Below the pieces are notes generated by a model. It was not told where the DNA came from. It saw nothing but the letters and a program-made list of their open reading frames with translations, and did no database searches. This document shows, one piece after another, positions 35,062-42,790 of a DNA stretch of 64,000 bases. The position numbers were made by a program, and so were the translations under genes. Every line of letters starts with the position of its first letter. Positions within the stretch are counted from its first letter, which is position 1. Source of the DNA: SIG452 sp045631485 (GTDB taxonomy: Bacteria > Bacillota > Clostridia > UMGS1840); assembly GCA_045631485.1 (NCBI GenBank), contig JAZQUU010000022.1, forward strand, positions 1-64,000. The letters are read 5' to 3'.

Positions 35062-35751
35062 ATGAAAATATGTATTGATGCAGGTCACAACGATTCCGGA
35101 TGGGATACAGGCGCATCGGCAAACAATTTAAGAGAACAGGATGTGAACCATAAAATTGCCACTCACCTGAAAAATCAATTGGAGCGCTACGGCATCCGAG
35201 TGGTAATGACCAGAGAAAAACAAACACAAAACTTAGGCACTTCTCTAAACGGCAGTTTGAAAAAACGTGCCGAAATTTCCAACCGTGAACAATGCGATTA
35301 TTTCGTGTCTGTTCATTGCAATGCAGGTGGCGGAACGGGATGTGAAGTGTTGGTTTTAAAAAAAGGAGCTCAGGCAGAAAAGTTGGCAACTGCCGTGCTT
35401 TCGGAACTGACAAAGAAACTTCCCCTCCGTTCCCGCGGTGTGAAAGAGGCAAATCTCTTGGTCTTACGGGAAACCGATTGCCCCGCAATCCTGGTGGAAA
35501 CAGCTTTTTTGGATCATCCGTCCGAAGCTTTGCTTTTACGCTCAAAGCAGGAAGAATTCGCATCGGCGATTGCCGCAGGGATTTTGCAGTTTTTAAACAT
35601 CACACCCACAGATGAAATATCCGCAATCAAACAAAAGCTTTCCGCAAAGTGGAAGCTTTCCGACGCCGAGGCGGTATTTTCGTTACTGGACCAACATCCC
35701 TATCGCAAAGGCCTGTATGAAAAACTGTTAAAAAGCTATGAAAAGGAGTAA
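35062..35751 (+). CDS. N-acetylmuramoyl-L-alanine amidase (Amidase_3)
   Basis: Zinc amidase cleaving the lactyl-peptide bond of peptidoglycan, 229 residues. The catalytic domain spans 1-175: ICIDAGHN (zinc His), LREQDVN (zinc Glu), FVSVHCNAG (zinc His) and AILVETAFL (catalytic Glu). A C-terminal stretch of about 45 residues has no recognised domain. There is no signal peptide, so it needs a holin-like route or lysis to reach the wall. The ATG at 35062 has GAGGTG upstream; an in-frame GTG at 35053 is less likely. The next gene, 3 bases on, is a BhlA holin-like protein, which makes this a phage-style lysis pair. Confidence 0.9.
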   Translation: MKICIDAGHNDSGWDTGASANNLREQDVNHKIATHLKNQLERYGIRVVMTREKQTQNLGTSLNGSLKKRAEISNREQCDYFVSVHCNAGGGTGCEVLVLKKGAQAEKLATAVLSELTKKLPLRSRGVKEANLLVLRETDCPAILVETAFLDHPSEALLLRSKQEEFASAIAAGILQFLNITPTDEISAIKQKLSAKWKLSDAEAVFSLLDQHPYRKGLYEKLLKSYEKE

Positions 35752-35754
35752 AGA

Positions 35755-35973
35755 ATGGACTTACAGACACTATTGGAACTTGTGATGGGACAGGGCGTGT
35801 TTGCCGCATTGTTTATCTGGTTGTTTTTCACCTATCAAAAGGAATCAAAAGAACGTGAAGAACGCCTGATGTCTATTGTGGATTCTCAAGCAGAGAAGCT
35901 GGAGAAAATTTCTTTGACCCTGGAAAAAATTTCCGAAGATATCAAATCTGTTACCAAAGAACAAGTTTCCTAA
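35755..35973 (+). CDS. BhlA/UviB-family holin-like peptide
   Basis: Protein of 72 residues with one N-terminal membrane helix (MGQGVFAALFIWLFFTY) and a charged coiled-coil tail (KEREERLMSIVD...). This is the layout of the BhlA/UviB holin-like family found with bacteriocin and phage lysis genes. SD AAGGAG lies within the end of the amidase gene. Likely it permits release or activation of the cytoplasmic amidase. A terminator follows directly. Confidence 0.8.
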   Translation: MDLQTLLELVMGQGVFAALFIWLFFTYQKESKEREERLMSIVDSQAEKLEKISLTLEKISEDIKSVTKEQVS

Positions 35974-35977
35974 CCGT

Positions 35978-36014
35978 AAAAAGGCGTACCGCAAAATCGG
36001 CGGTGCGCCTTTTT
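35978..36014 (+). terminator. Rho-independent terminator of the amidase-holin unit
   Basis: AAAAAGGCGTACCGC / GCGGTGCGCCTTTTT with one mismatch, 7-base loop and a T-run. It shows the two genes form a closed two-gene unit. Confidence 0.87.
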
Positions 36015-36020
36015 CATGTA

Positions 36021-36048
36021 TTGACTTTTTTGAGATATATGGTATAAT
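36021..36048 (+). promoter_or_regulatory. Sigma-A promoter of mnmE
   Basis: TTGACT (36021-36026) and TATAAT (36043-36048) with a 16-base spacer, 37 bases before the ATG and directly after the preceding terminator. Confidence 0.75.
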
Positions 36049-36084
36049 AAACTAACGAAATCAAGAAAACAAAGGAGTTTTCAG

Positions 36085-37431
36085 ATGTTTTACGATACTA
36101 TTGCAGCTCCTGCAACCAAAAATATACAAAGTGCCGTGTCCGTGATTCGCTTAAGCGGTGAAGAAGCCGTGAAAATCGGAGATGCTCTGTTTGGCAATAA
36201 ACTTTCAAAAGCTGCCGACAGAAGCTTGGTGTACGGCAAAATCCGTGATAAAGACGGCAACATTTTGGATGATTGTCTGGCGGTGAAAATGCTTGCTCCC
36301 AAGTCTTACACGGGAGAAGACACCGTGGAATTTTATTGCCACGGCGGAAAAACCGTGACCGAATGTGTAATGCGGGAATTACTGAAAAACGGTGCCCGTC
36401 TTGCCGAAAAGGGAGAGTTCACTAAGCGTGCCTTTTTAAACGGAAAAATGGACTTAACTCAGGCAGAAGCGGTAATCGATGCCATCGGTGCCGAAACCAA
36501 ATCTGCCCTCTTAATGGCGCAGGAAAACCTAGACGGGAAGCTCCGCCATAAAATTGACGGTTTAAGAAGCCGTATTATGACGGAAATTATGCATATTCTG
36601 GCAGGAAATGATTTCCCCGATGAAACGGGCGGTAATCATAACGACGTGATTTTATCCCGTCTGGAAGCAATTTTAGGTGACATTTCTTCCCTGCTTACAA
36701 GCTACGATAAAGGAAAAATTTTAAAAGACGGGTTCACCGCCGCTATCTGCGGAAAGCCCAATGTTGGAAAATCATCCTTATTAAACGCCATTTTAGAAGA
36801 AGACCGTGCCATCGTGACCGATATTGCAGGAACTACTCGTGACGTTATCACCGAACGGATTGACATCGGCGGTTATATGATGAATCTTGCGGACACCGCA
36901 GGTCTTCGCGAAAGCTCCGATATTGTGGAGCAGGCGGGAATTTTAAAATCCTATCAGTATATTGAGCAGGTGGATTATATTCTCTATCTTGTGGATGCAA
37001 GCAAGGAATTGGATACCGAAGAAACGGAATATATCAAAAATCTGCCCTCTCATACGGTGGTAATTTACAACAAAACCGATTTAAAAGCCCCCAATGTCCC
37101 CGAAGATTTCGGCAAAAAAGTGTATTGCATCAGTGCCAAAAACAACGAGGGAGTATCCGAACTGCTGGACGGAATCAAAGAGGATATCGAAGCAAGATTA
37201 GAGCAATCCGAATCGGAAGAAACCTTATTTTCCGAACGCCATTATCAGGCACTTTTGATGGCAGAGGAAAGCTTGCAACGAGCAATTTCCACTTTGAAAA
37301 TGGATTTGGAACCCGACATTTGCTCCATCGACCTGGAAGATGCCGCAGCTTATTTGGGAGAAATCACAGGAACCACCGTAAACGATGAGGTTATCGACAA
37401 CATCTTTAAAAATTTCTGTATCGGAAAATAG
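36085..37431 (+). CDS. mnmE: tRNA-modification GTPase MnmE
   Basis: Acts with MnmG to modify the wobble U34 (cmnm5U) of certain tRNAs. The 448-residue protein has the N-terminal folate-binding domain (DTIAAPATKN, FYCHGG), a central helical domain, an inserted G domain from about 215 (GKPNVGKSSLLN, DIAGTTRDV, DTAGLRES, NKTD) and the invariant C-terminal Cys-Ile-Gly-Lys (CIGK). Length and motif order are normal. It is transcribed from its own promoter and ends at a hairpin that overlaps the spmA ribosome binding site. Confidence 0.96.
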   Translation: MFYDTIAAPATKNIQSAVSVIRLSGEEAVKIGDALFGNKLSKAADRSLVYGKIRDKDGNILDDCLAVKMLAPKSYTGEDTVEFYCHGGKTVTECVMRELLKNGARLAEKGEFTKRAFLNGKMDLTQAEAVIDAIGAETKSALLMAQENLDGKLRHKIDGLRSRIMTEIMHILAGNDFPDETGGNHNDVILSRLEAILGDISSLLTSYDKGKILKDGFTAAICGKPNVGKSSLLNAILEEDRAIVTDIAGTTRDVITERIDIGGYMMNLADTAGLRESSDIVEQAGILKSYQYIEQVDYILYLVDASKELDTEETEYIKNLPSHTVVIYNKTDLKAPNVPEDFGKKVYCISAKNNEGVSELLDGIKEDIEARLEQSESEETLFSERHYQALLMAEESLQRAISTLKMDLEPDICSIDLEDAAAYLGEITGTTVNDEVIDNIFKNFCIGK

Positions 37432-37462
37432 TTTTTTGATACAAAAATCATAAAAAATACAT

Positions 37463-37516
37463 ATCACCGAAGTTGTCCTTCATATCATAAACGGAAAGGA
37501 ACTTCGGTGATTTTTT
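37463..37516 (+). terminator. Terminator-like hairpin overlapping the spmA ribosome binding site
   Basis: Stem ATCACCGAAGT / ACTTCGGTGAT (11 bp), a 2-base bulge, then TCCTT / AAGGA, with a 15-base loop and TTTTTT directly before the spmA ATG. The right arm contains both possible SD sequences of spmA (AAGGAA and GGTGA). It can both end mnmE transcription and hide the spmA start. Confidence 0.75.
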
Positions 37517-38098
37517 ATGGGATATGTGATTTCGTTTTTTTGGATATGGGGAATTATATTTCTGGCAATCAACCAAAATTTGGGAGAATTGGCTAACATC
37601 ATTACCAATGCCGCCGAAAGCTGCGGCACATTTGTGATAAAGCTATTGTTTTTAACCGCCTTTTTCTCGGGAATGATAAAAATTGCAGAAGAAATCGGAT
37701 TGACAAAATTGTTATCGAAGATGTTGTCCCCCGTTCTGAAAAAATTGTTTCAAACAAACAACCAAAAGGCCTTGCAAAAAATGTCTGTGAATATTTCGGC
37801 AAATATGCTTGGCATCGGAAATGCGGCAACCCCATCCGGTCTTTTGGCGATGGAGGAGCTTGATAAAGAAGCCAAAGGCGGTGTTCCCTCTCCAGATATG
37901 TGCCGCTTTATTCTGTTTAACACCTGTTCGGTGCAACTGATTCCCACCACGGTAATCGGTCTTCGGGCAATGGCAGGGTCAAAATCACCCTCCTCGGTGG
38001 TGATACCCGTTCTGATAACGGGATTTTTGGGATTGGCTTGTGCCTTACTGTTATGCAAATTGGCTCTGTCTGTTAAGAAACGGAGGGAGCAAAGATGA
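37517..38098 (+). CDS. spmA: Spore maturation protein A
   Basis: Membrane protein of 193 residues with the nucleoside-recognition (Gate) domain: AESCGTFVIKLLFLTAFFSG, ANMLGIGNAATPSGLLAMEEL and FILFNTCSVQLIPTT. Together with SpmB it is needed for normal spore core dehydration and heat resistance in Bacillus and Clostridium. Its ATG immediately follows the U-tract of the hairpin at 37463-37516. It overlaps spmB by 4 bases, so the two are coupled. Confidence 0.93.
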   Translation: MGYVISFFWIWGIIFLAINQNLGELANIITNAAESCGTFVIKLLFLTAFFSGMIKIAEEIGLTKLLSKMLSPVLKKLFQTNNQKALQKMSVNISANMLGIGNAATPSGLLAMEELDKEAKGGVPSPDMCRFILFNTCSVQLIPTTVIGLRAMAGSKSPSSVVIPVLITGFLGLACALLLCKLALSVKKRREQR

Positions 38099-38625
38099 TT
38101 TCTGCATTATCAAACGGTGCACTCCCTTTATTTTTTCTTACCTTGTTTGTCGTCGCTTTGCTAAGAAAAAAGGACTCCCTTTCCGCATTCACAATGGGTG
38201 CCAAAGAGGGATTTTCCGCAATTGCCAAAATCACACCCAACATTCTTGCGATTATGGTGTCTATCGCCGTTTTCAGAGAATCGGGAGCCTTAGATTTCTG
38301 TTTAACATTACTTTCTCCGCTCTTTCGCGCCTTTAAAATCCCGGAAGGAATCGGTGAGCTGATTCTGGTGCGTCCCATTTCGGGAAGCGGTGCTATGGTG
38401 CTCTTATCCGATATTTTTAAAAAATTCGGAGCAGACAGTTATGAGGGGCTTTTGGCATCGGTGATTTGTGCATCCACAGAAACCACGATTTATACCGTCA
38501 CCGTTTACTTTGCCGTAACCCGTGTGAAACAAACAAAACTCCCCTTACTGCTTGGATTATGTGCAGATATTTTGGTCATTTTTCTTGCTATGCTGACGGT
38601 CAATCTGTTTCTCTGCCCTGCTTGA
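38095..38625 (+). CDS. spmB: Spore maturation protein B
   Basis: Membrane partner of SpmA, 176 residues, second half of the split nucleoside-recognition pair: AFTMGAKEGFSAIAKITPNILAIMV, PISGSGAMVLLSDI and the SVICASTETTIYTVTVYF signature. Its start overlaps the spmA stop (ATGA). The gene ends inside the -35 box of the next promoter. Confidence 0.93.
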   Translation: MISALSNGALPLFFLTLFVVALLRKKDSLSAFTMGAKEGFSAIAKITPNILAIMVSIAVFRESGALDFCLTLLSPLFRAFKIPEGIGELILVRPISGSGAMVLLSDIFKKFGADSYEGLLASVICASTETTIYTVTVYFAVTRVKQTKLPLLLGLCADILVIFLAMLTVNLFLCPA

Positions 38626-38650
38626 CATTTTTTAAAAAATATGCTATGAT
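38622..38650 (+). promoter_or_regulatory. Sigma-A promoter of the SDR-GNAT pair
   Basis: TTGACA (38622-38627), overlapping the spmB stop codon, with a 17-base spacer and TATGAT (38645-38650). Confidence 0.75.
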
Positions 38651-38690
38651 AAAATAAAGTAACACCAAAGGAAACGGAGCGTTTATCGCT

Positions 38691-39395
38691 ATGAAAAAAA
38701 TTGCATTGGTAACCGGTGCCGGCCGCGGAATCGGAAAAGAAATTGCAAAAAAACTGCAGGAAGACGGTTATTTTGTGATTGCCAACAGTAAGAATACCGA
38801 AATAGAAAATACAAAAACACAAGAGGGATATCGGGCAGATGTGTCTGATTCCTCTCAAGTGTCTGAGATGATAGAAACCATTATCAAAAAACACGGCAAA
38901 ATTGATGTGTTGGTCAACAATGCAGGCATTGCTCAACAAAAATTATTTACCGATATTTCGGAATCCGATTGGGACACCATGATGGATACCAATTTAAAAA
39001 GTATGTTTTTGGTGACCAAAGCGGTGTTGCCTTATATGATTCACGAAAAAAGCGGTGCAATCTTAAATATTTCTTCTATTTGGGGAATGGTGGGTGCTTC
39101 CTGCGAGGTGCATTATTCTGCCGCAAAAGCAGGGGTGATTGGCTTTACCAAGGCTCTTGCCAAGGAAGTGGCGCCAAGCAACATCCGTGTAAACTGTGTG
39201 GCACCCGGCATTATCAAAACCGATATGTTAAATGATTTCAGTGAAGAAGATTTAGCAGATCTCTCAGAAGAAACGCCTCTCGGAAAATTGGGAACTCCCC
39301 GTGATATTGCCGAGGCAGTCAGCTTCTTGGTATCGGAAAAAGCAAGCTTTATCACAGGTCAGATATTAAGCTCCAACGGAGGGTTTGTGATATGA
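38691..39395 (+). CDS. SDR-family oxidoreductase (FabG-like)
   Basis: NAD(P)-dependent short-chain dehydrogenase of 234 residues with an intact active site: TGAGRGIG cofactor loop (8-15), NNAG (77-80), S129, Y142 and K146 in YSAAK, and the usual C-terminal NGGF. It is close to FabG-type 3-oxoacyl reductases, but no fatty-acid genes are adjacent, so the substrate is open. The gene overlaps the GNAT gene by 4 bases and the pair is a closed two-gene operon. The first five codons contain an AAAAAAA run. Confidence 0.88.
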   Translation: MKKIALVTGAGRGIGKEIAKKLQEDGYFVIANSKNTEIENTKTQEGYRADVSDSSQVSEMIETIIKKHGKIDVLVNNAGIAQQKLFTDISESDWDTMMDTNLKSMFLVTKAVLPYMIHEKSGAILNISSIWGMVGASCEVHYSAAKAGVIGFTKALAKEVAPSNIRVNCVAPGIIKTDMLNDFSEEDLADLSEETPLGKLGTPRDIAEAVSFLVSEKASFITGQILSSNGGFVI

Positions 39396-39832
39396 TGCTT
39401 TTGGATTTTAAGCCTGAGCACGAAGCCGAATTTTATGGGATGTGCCTTGATTTTTTCTCCTCTCCTGCGGTCTGTCACCAAATTAAAGAAGAGGATATGA
39501 AAACCACCTTTGACCTTGCCGTAAAAGGTTCTCCCTATCTTCGGGGGCTTGTGATGACCGATAAAGATAACATTTTGGGATATGTGCTTCTATCCTTTAC
39601 CTATTCCAACGAGGTGGGCGGAATGGTAGTCTGGATTGAAGAACTTTATGTGAAAGAAGCATATCGAAATCAGGGCTTTGGAAAGCAAGCACTTGATTGG
39701 ATTATCAAAGAATACAAAGAAACCACAAAGCGATTCCGTCTGGAGGTAACCGAAGAAAACAAAGGTGCAAAAAAACTCTATCGCAGTTTTGGGTTTGACA
39801 TTCTCCCCTACCAACAAATGACTTTGGAATAA
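39392..39832 (+). CDS. GNAT-family N-acetyltransferase
   Basis: Acetyl-CoA-dependent transferase of 146 residues. The central strand VVWIEELYVKEAYRNQGFGKQAL is the classical motif A (QxxGxG-like RNQGFGKQ) preceded by the EELYV strand, and motif B is TEENKGAKKLYRSFGF. Target unknown. It is translationally coupled to the SDR gene (ATGA overlap) and followed by a strong terminator. Confidence 0.87.
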   Translation: MMLLDFKPEHEAEFYGMCLDFFSSPAVCHQIKEEDMKTTFDLAVKGSPYLRGLVMTDKDNILGYVLLSFTYSNEVGGMVVWIEELYVKEAYRNQGFGKQALDWIIKEYKETTKRFRLEVTEENKGAKKLYRSFGFDILPYQQMTLE

Positions 39833-39856
39833 ATGTTTCTGAAAACAAAAAAAAAC

Positions 39857-39892
39857 AAAAAACCGTAAGAGAAAAACTCTTACGGTTTTTTT
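39857..39892. terminator. Bidirectional Rho-independent terminator
   Basis: Stem AACCGTAAGAG / CTCTTACGGTT, 5-base loop, A-run and T-run; between converging GNAT and ferredoxin genes. Confidence 0.92.
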
Positions 39893-39903
39893 CTGTTTTG
39901 GAA

Positions 39904-40071
39904 TTAGTCTTCCACAGGAGCACCTACGGGGCAAACACCTGCGCAAGTACCGCAATCGATGCAAGCATCTGCATCAATTTCATATTTGCTGTCACCTGCG
40001 GTAATACAGCTTACCGGGCATTCAGCTTCACATGCACCACAGCTGATGCATTCATCAGTAATTTTAAAAGC
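39904..40071 (-). CDS. Two-[4Fe-4S] ferredoxin
   Basis: Clostridial-type 2[4Fe-4S] electron carrier of 55 residues. Two cluster motifs are visible: CISCGACEAECP and CIDCGTCAGVCP, each CxxCxxCxxxCP. The start MAFKITDE at 40069-40071 follows AGGAGGTG; a longer frame to 40092 has no SD. It supplies low-potential electrons in an anaerobe. Monocistronic. Confidence 0.95.
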   Translation of the reverse strand, partial: AFKITDECISCGACEAECPVSCITAGDSKYEIDADACIDCGTCAGVCPVGAPVED

Positions 40072-40169
40072 CATTGGAAAACACCTCCTCATATTGTTGG
40101 TTATATCTTACTACATTTTTTTTGAAATTTCAATAGTTTTTTTGATTTTTTTGTATTTTTTTATTTTTC

Positions 40170-40916
40170 TCACAAATTTATATCTAATCCAATCGGGCAA
40201 TGGTCGCTTCCCAAAATATCGGCGTAAATCACGCTATCGGAAACACTTGGCATAATCCCCTCGGAAACAATAAAATAATCAATTCTCCAACCCACATTTT
40301 TGGCTCTGGCAGAGAATCGGTAAGACCACCAGGTATAGGCATCTGCAGTATCGGGATAAAGAGTACGGAAGGTATCGGAAAAGCCGGACGCTAAAAGCTC
40401 GGTCATTTTACCTCGTTCTTCATCGGAAAAGCCTGCATTCTGACGGTTGGTTTTGGGATTTTTTAAGTCAATTTCTTCGTGTGCCACATTTAAGTCACCG
40501 CATAAAATTACGGGTTTTGGCAAGCTTTTTAAGTATGCTCTGAAATCGTCTTCAAATTCCATACGGTAATCCAAACGCTTTAATTCCTGCTGAGCGTTTG
40601 GTGTGTAACAGTTTACCAAATAAAAATCGGGAAATTCCAAAGTGATTACTCTGCCCTCATCGTTATGCTTATCGCCAATACCGTAGGCAACACTCAAAGG
40701 CTTCTCTTTGGTAAACACTGCAGTTCCGCTATATCCTTTTTTCTCGGCACTATGCCAATACTGATGGTAGCCATCTAAATTTAATTCTGCTTGTCCTTCC
40801 TGCATTTTGGTTTCCTGAATGCAGAAAATATCTGCATTTTCCCGAGAAAAGAAATCCAAAAAACCTTTGGTTAGACAAGCTCGAAGTCCGTTTACATTCC
40901 AGGAAATGAGTTTCAT
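40170..40916 (-). CDS. xth: Exodeoxyribonuclease III (AP endonuclease)
   Basis: Base-excision-repair AP endonuclease/3' exonuclease of the ExoA/Xth family, 248 residues. Catalytic motifs of the endonuclease/exonuclease/phosphatase fold: SWNVNGLRA, CIQETKMQ (metal Glu), CYTPNA, CGDLNVAHEEIDL (Asp/Asn) and GSDHCPIGLDI (Asp/His). SD AAGGAGGAG precedes the ATG. Confidence 0.95.
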   Translation of the reverse strand: MKLISWNVNGLRACLTKGFLDFFSRENADIFCIQETKMQEGQAELNLDGYHQYWHSAEKKGYSGTAVFTKEKPLSVAYGIGDKHNDEGRVITLEFPDFYLVNCYTPNAQQELKRLDYRMEFEDDFRAYLKSLPKPVILCGDLNVAHEEIDLKNPKTNRQNAGFSDEERGKMTELLASGFSDTFRTLYPDTADAYTWWSYRFSARAKNVGWRIDYFIVSEGIMPSVSDSVIYADILGSDHCPIGLDINL

Positions 40917-41000
40917 ATTTTTGCTCCTCCTTTTTTGATATGTTTAGTATAGCATATCCTTTTACTTTTGTATAGAGGAATTTTTATAATGTCACACAAA

Positions 41001-41040
41001 AGAAAAAGAACGGCTTTTTTCTAAAAAAGCCATTCTTTTC
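41001..41040 (-). terminator. Hairpin terminator downstream of the DUF1540 gene
   Basis: Long stem GAACGGCTTTTTT / AAAAAAGCCATTC with a 2-base loop and one mismatch; a T-run on the minus strand. The surrounding 207-base gap also holds an inverted repeat GCATTCTG / CAGAATGC near 41053-41076, with no T-run. Nothing else is recognisable there. Confidence 0.55.
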
Positions 41041-41123
41041 CCCAAAGATGTTGCATTCTGCCGTAAACACAGAATGCGGTAGTAAAAAAAGGATGAAAAA
41101 AGTATGAATGGTTGATAAATTAC

Positions 41124-41285
41124 TTATTTCTTCGCAAAGGATTTACAGTCGGTACACTGGTCCATAGCAGGATTTAATTCGTGGGTACCGATGGTAACAC
41201 AGTCTAAAGAACAGTAGTTTTCGGAATTGCAATGATGTTTACACTGCTGCACGGTGCATTTGATAGCATGGTTTGCCTGATTCAT
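41124..41285 (-). CDS. DUF1540-domain small Cys-rich protein
   Basis: A 53-residue frame with AGGAGG 8-9 bases before the ATG. The cysteine pattern (IKCTVQQCKHHCN, YCSLDCVTIG, QCTDCKSF) is that of DUF1540, a presumed metal-binding domain common in Clostridia. Seven cysteines and three histidines are present. Function unknown. Confidence 0.85.
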   Translation of the reverse strand: MNQANHAIKCTVQQCKHHCNSENYCSLDCVTIGTHELNPAMDQCTDCKSFAKK

Positions 41286-41408
41286 ACAAAAAAGCCTCCT
41301 TGTTTTTTATTGGTTTTTTTAGTTCATTTGAAAAGGAATCGTCTTTTCACTTTTACTATGGGCTTTTCTTCGTCAAAATATACACTGAGCAATTAAATTT
41401 TTTAAAAA

Positions 41409-41669
41409 TTAAAAAAATAATAAAAATGCCACAACCGCTATCAAAAGCTGATTATCCGTGTCTTCCGAAAGAAGCAATAACAGCAGTCCGATTAAAAGCA
41501 AGTCATCGGTTTCCAAATTTTTAAAAAAATTTGGGGCTTTCTTCTCCGTTATTTTTTTTGGCGACATCTCGCATTCTCGTTCCCCGGACGGCTCCGCTAT
41601 GCCGGAGGGAAACTTTGGCATTGCACTTTCTTTGGTGGTATAAACCCGTTTGGGAATTGACTGATACAT
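41409..41669 (-). CDS. Small protein with C-terminal hydrophobic tail
   Basis: An 86-residue frame with a good SD (AGGAGA, 8 bases before the ATG at 41667-41669). The N-terminal half is polar (Pro, Lys, Glu rich). The C-terminal 35 residues are mostly Leu/Ile/Val with a central acidic patch, LLLIGLLLLLLSEDTDNQLL. I do not recognise a family with certainty. Last of a run of three small leftward genes. A membrane or spore-envelope location is a guess from composition and neighbours. Confidence 0.6.
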   Translation of the reverse strand: MYQSIPKRVYTTKESAMPKFPSGIAEPSGERECEMSPKKITEKKAPNFFKNLETDDLLLIGLLLLLLSEDTDNQLLIAVVAFLLFF

Positions 41670-41701
41670 CCCGCATTTCTCCTATTCCTATGTATCCTTT
41701 A

Positions 41702-42055
41702 TCACTTGATTTTTTTCATATCCGAAAACACATGAAGCGCCTGCAATGCCCGTAGCATCGTGTCCACCTTGGGTTGACGGGATGCACGCAAATACGGTTT
41801 TAAAGCCGATAAAAGCGCCGCTTCTTTGGTGTTTTGTGCCTGACGGAATTTTCCCATCATATCGGTAAAACGGCTCATCATTGCAGCGGTATTGATAAAG
41901 TCATCCGTGTCGTTGGCGGAGGGAGAAACGGGCAACGGTACCGACGGATTTTTGGTATCAGAACTTTTGGAATCGGTGGGATTCGGATTGTTTTCACTAT
42001 CCCCCAACAAATTCTGAAGCATTCCCATCACAAGATTTTTATCAAATTCTGCCAT
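41702..42055 (-). CDS. Hypothetical protein
   Basis: A 117-residue soluble protein with AAAGGAT before the start. There is an N-terminal helix with LVMGMLQNLLGD, a low-complexity Ser/Asn/Pro/Asp linker (about 20-50) and a C-terminal helical domain with basic residues, ALLSALKPYLRASRQPKVDTMLRA. The C-terminal part resembles helical segments of small Clostridial spore-cluster proteins, but no family can be named. It is 22 bases after the gene at 42078, probably the same transcript. Confidence 0.65.
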   Translation of the reverse strand: MAEFDKNLVMGMLQNLLGDSENNPNPTDSKSSDTKNPSVPLPVSPSANDTDDFINTAAMMSRFTDMMGKFRQAQNTKEAALLSALKPYLRASRQPKVDTMLRALQALHVFSDMKKIK

Positions 42056-42077
42056 ATCCTTTTTTCACATCCTCTTT

Positions 42078-42317
42078 TTATTTCATACGGTCAATCATAT
42101 TGAGAAAATCCTTGTTTTGAGATTGAAACAAAGATTTCAGCAACTGATTTTTATCCTGATTGGAAAGAGAGCGGAGCATATCGGCAATATCCTTTTGGTC
42201 CATACGGGAAAACGCCTGCTGAACCGTTGGATTTTCGGATAACGCTTTTGCTCTTTCCATTGCAGATTTCACTTTTTTGGGGTCCATTCCTCGAAAAAGT
42301 TCTTCCCAGCCTGCCAT
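42078..42317 (-). CDS. Small helical hypothetical protein
   Basis: A 79-residue protein, fully helical by eye, rich in Met, Lys, Gln and Asp: MDPKKVKSAMERAKALSENP, then MDQKDIADMLRSLSNQDKNQLL. AAGGAGG lies 10 bases before the ATG. It has no transmembrane segment and no recognised family. It precedes the 117- and 86-residue genes on the same strand. Confidence 0.65.
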   Translation of the reverse strand: MAGWEELFRGMDPKKVKSAMERAKALSENPTVQQAFSRMDQKDIADMLRSLSNQDKNQLLKSLFQSQNKDFLNMIDRMK

Positions 42318-42427
42318 AAAATAAGTTCCTCCTTTTAAAAAAGGAGCGGCATATTTTATGCTTGTTTTGGTTATTTTGATTATTTTTCATTATTACAGTA
42401 TATGCCGCATCCTCGTTTGATATGTTT

Positions 42428-42487
42428 TTAATAGAATAATAATAAGAAAACTAAGAGAAAGAATAATAATGAGCTGTCGCCTTTCAT
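42428..42487 (-). CDS. Possible 19-residue hydrophobic peptide
   Basis: A tiny frame MKGDSSLLLFLLVFLLLFY with AAAGGGGG 7 bases before the ATG at 42485-42487 (another ATG immediately precedes it). Almost every residue after position 6 is Leu, Phe, Val or Tyr, a single membrane-spanning peptide. It is upstream of the small-gene run and similar in character to the hydrophobic tail at 41409-41669. The region is AT-rich, so chance cannot be ruled out. Confidence 0.35.
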   Translation of the reverse strand: MKGDSSLLFFLLVFLLLFY

Positions 42488-42595
42488 CATGTCGCCCCCT
42501 TTCATTTACAAGATATGCCAAATCTATGATTTGGTTATAAAAAGAAAGGCACAAGGAAAGAATAAAGGCAACAAGAAAAAAAGGAGACGGAAGAT

Positions 42596-42751
42596 ATGTT
42601 TGCAAACAAAAACGAACAAGGCAATCGAAAAACAAAAAATCAAAATAACGAAAATTTTTTCTGGAATTTGTTTTTACAAACCGGCAGAATTGACGCCTAT
42701 CTTCTGTTAAAAGAGGAAGAATCGGAAGAAAATAACAAACCAAAAACATAA
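42596..42751 (+). CDS. YqzL-like small protein
   Basis: A 51-residue frame with AAGGAG 9 bases before its ATG and a terminator right after its stop. The centre FFWNLFLQTGRIDAYLLLKE matches the short YqzL pattern (aromatic-W..F..TG...AYLLxKE) seen in Firmicutes. An Asn/Lys-rich head and a Glu-rich tail flank it. YqzL function is unknown. Confidence 0.75.
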   Translation: MFANKNEQGNRKTKNQNNENFFWNLFLQTGRIDAYLLLKEEESEENNKPKT

Positions 42752-42786
42752 AAAAACTGTTGCTTTCGCAACAGTTTTCTTTTTTG
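42751..42786. terminator. Bidirectional Rho-independent terminator
   Basis: Stem AACTGTTGC / GCAACAGTT with a 4-base loop; A-run left, T-run right. It lies between the YqzL-like gene and the converging phosphoribosyltransferase gene. Confidence 0.9.
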
Positions 42787-42790
42787 ATGA

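Noticed and set aside
35060..35563. Minus-strand 167-codon frame opposite the amidase gene
   Set aside because: The amidase on the other strand has all catalytic motifs, and the mirror protein is Pro/Leu/Arg-rich nonsense with no start site.
41053..41076. Inverted repeat as a second terminator in the gap after xth
   Set aside because: It has no T-run on either strand; the stronger hairpin at 41001-41040 already ends the DUF1540 transcript.
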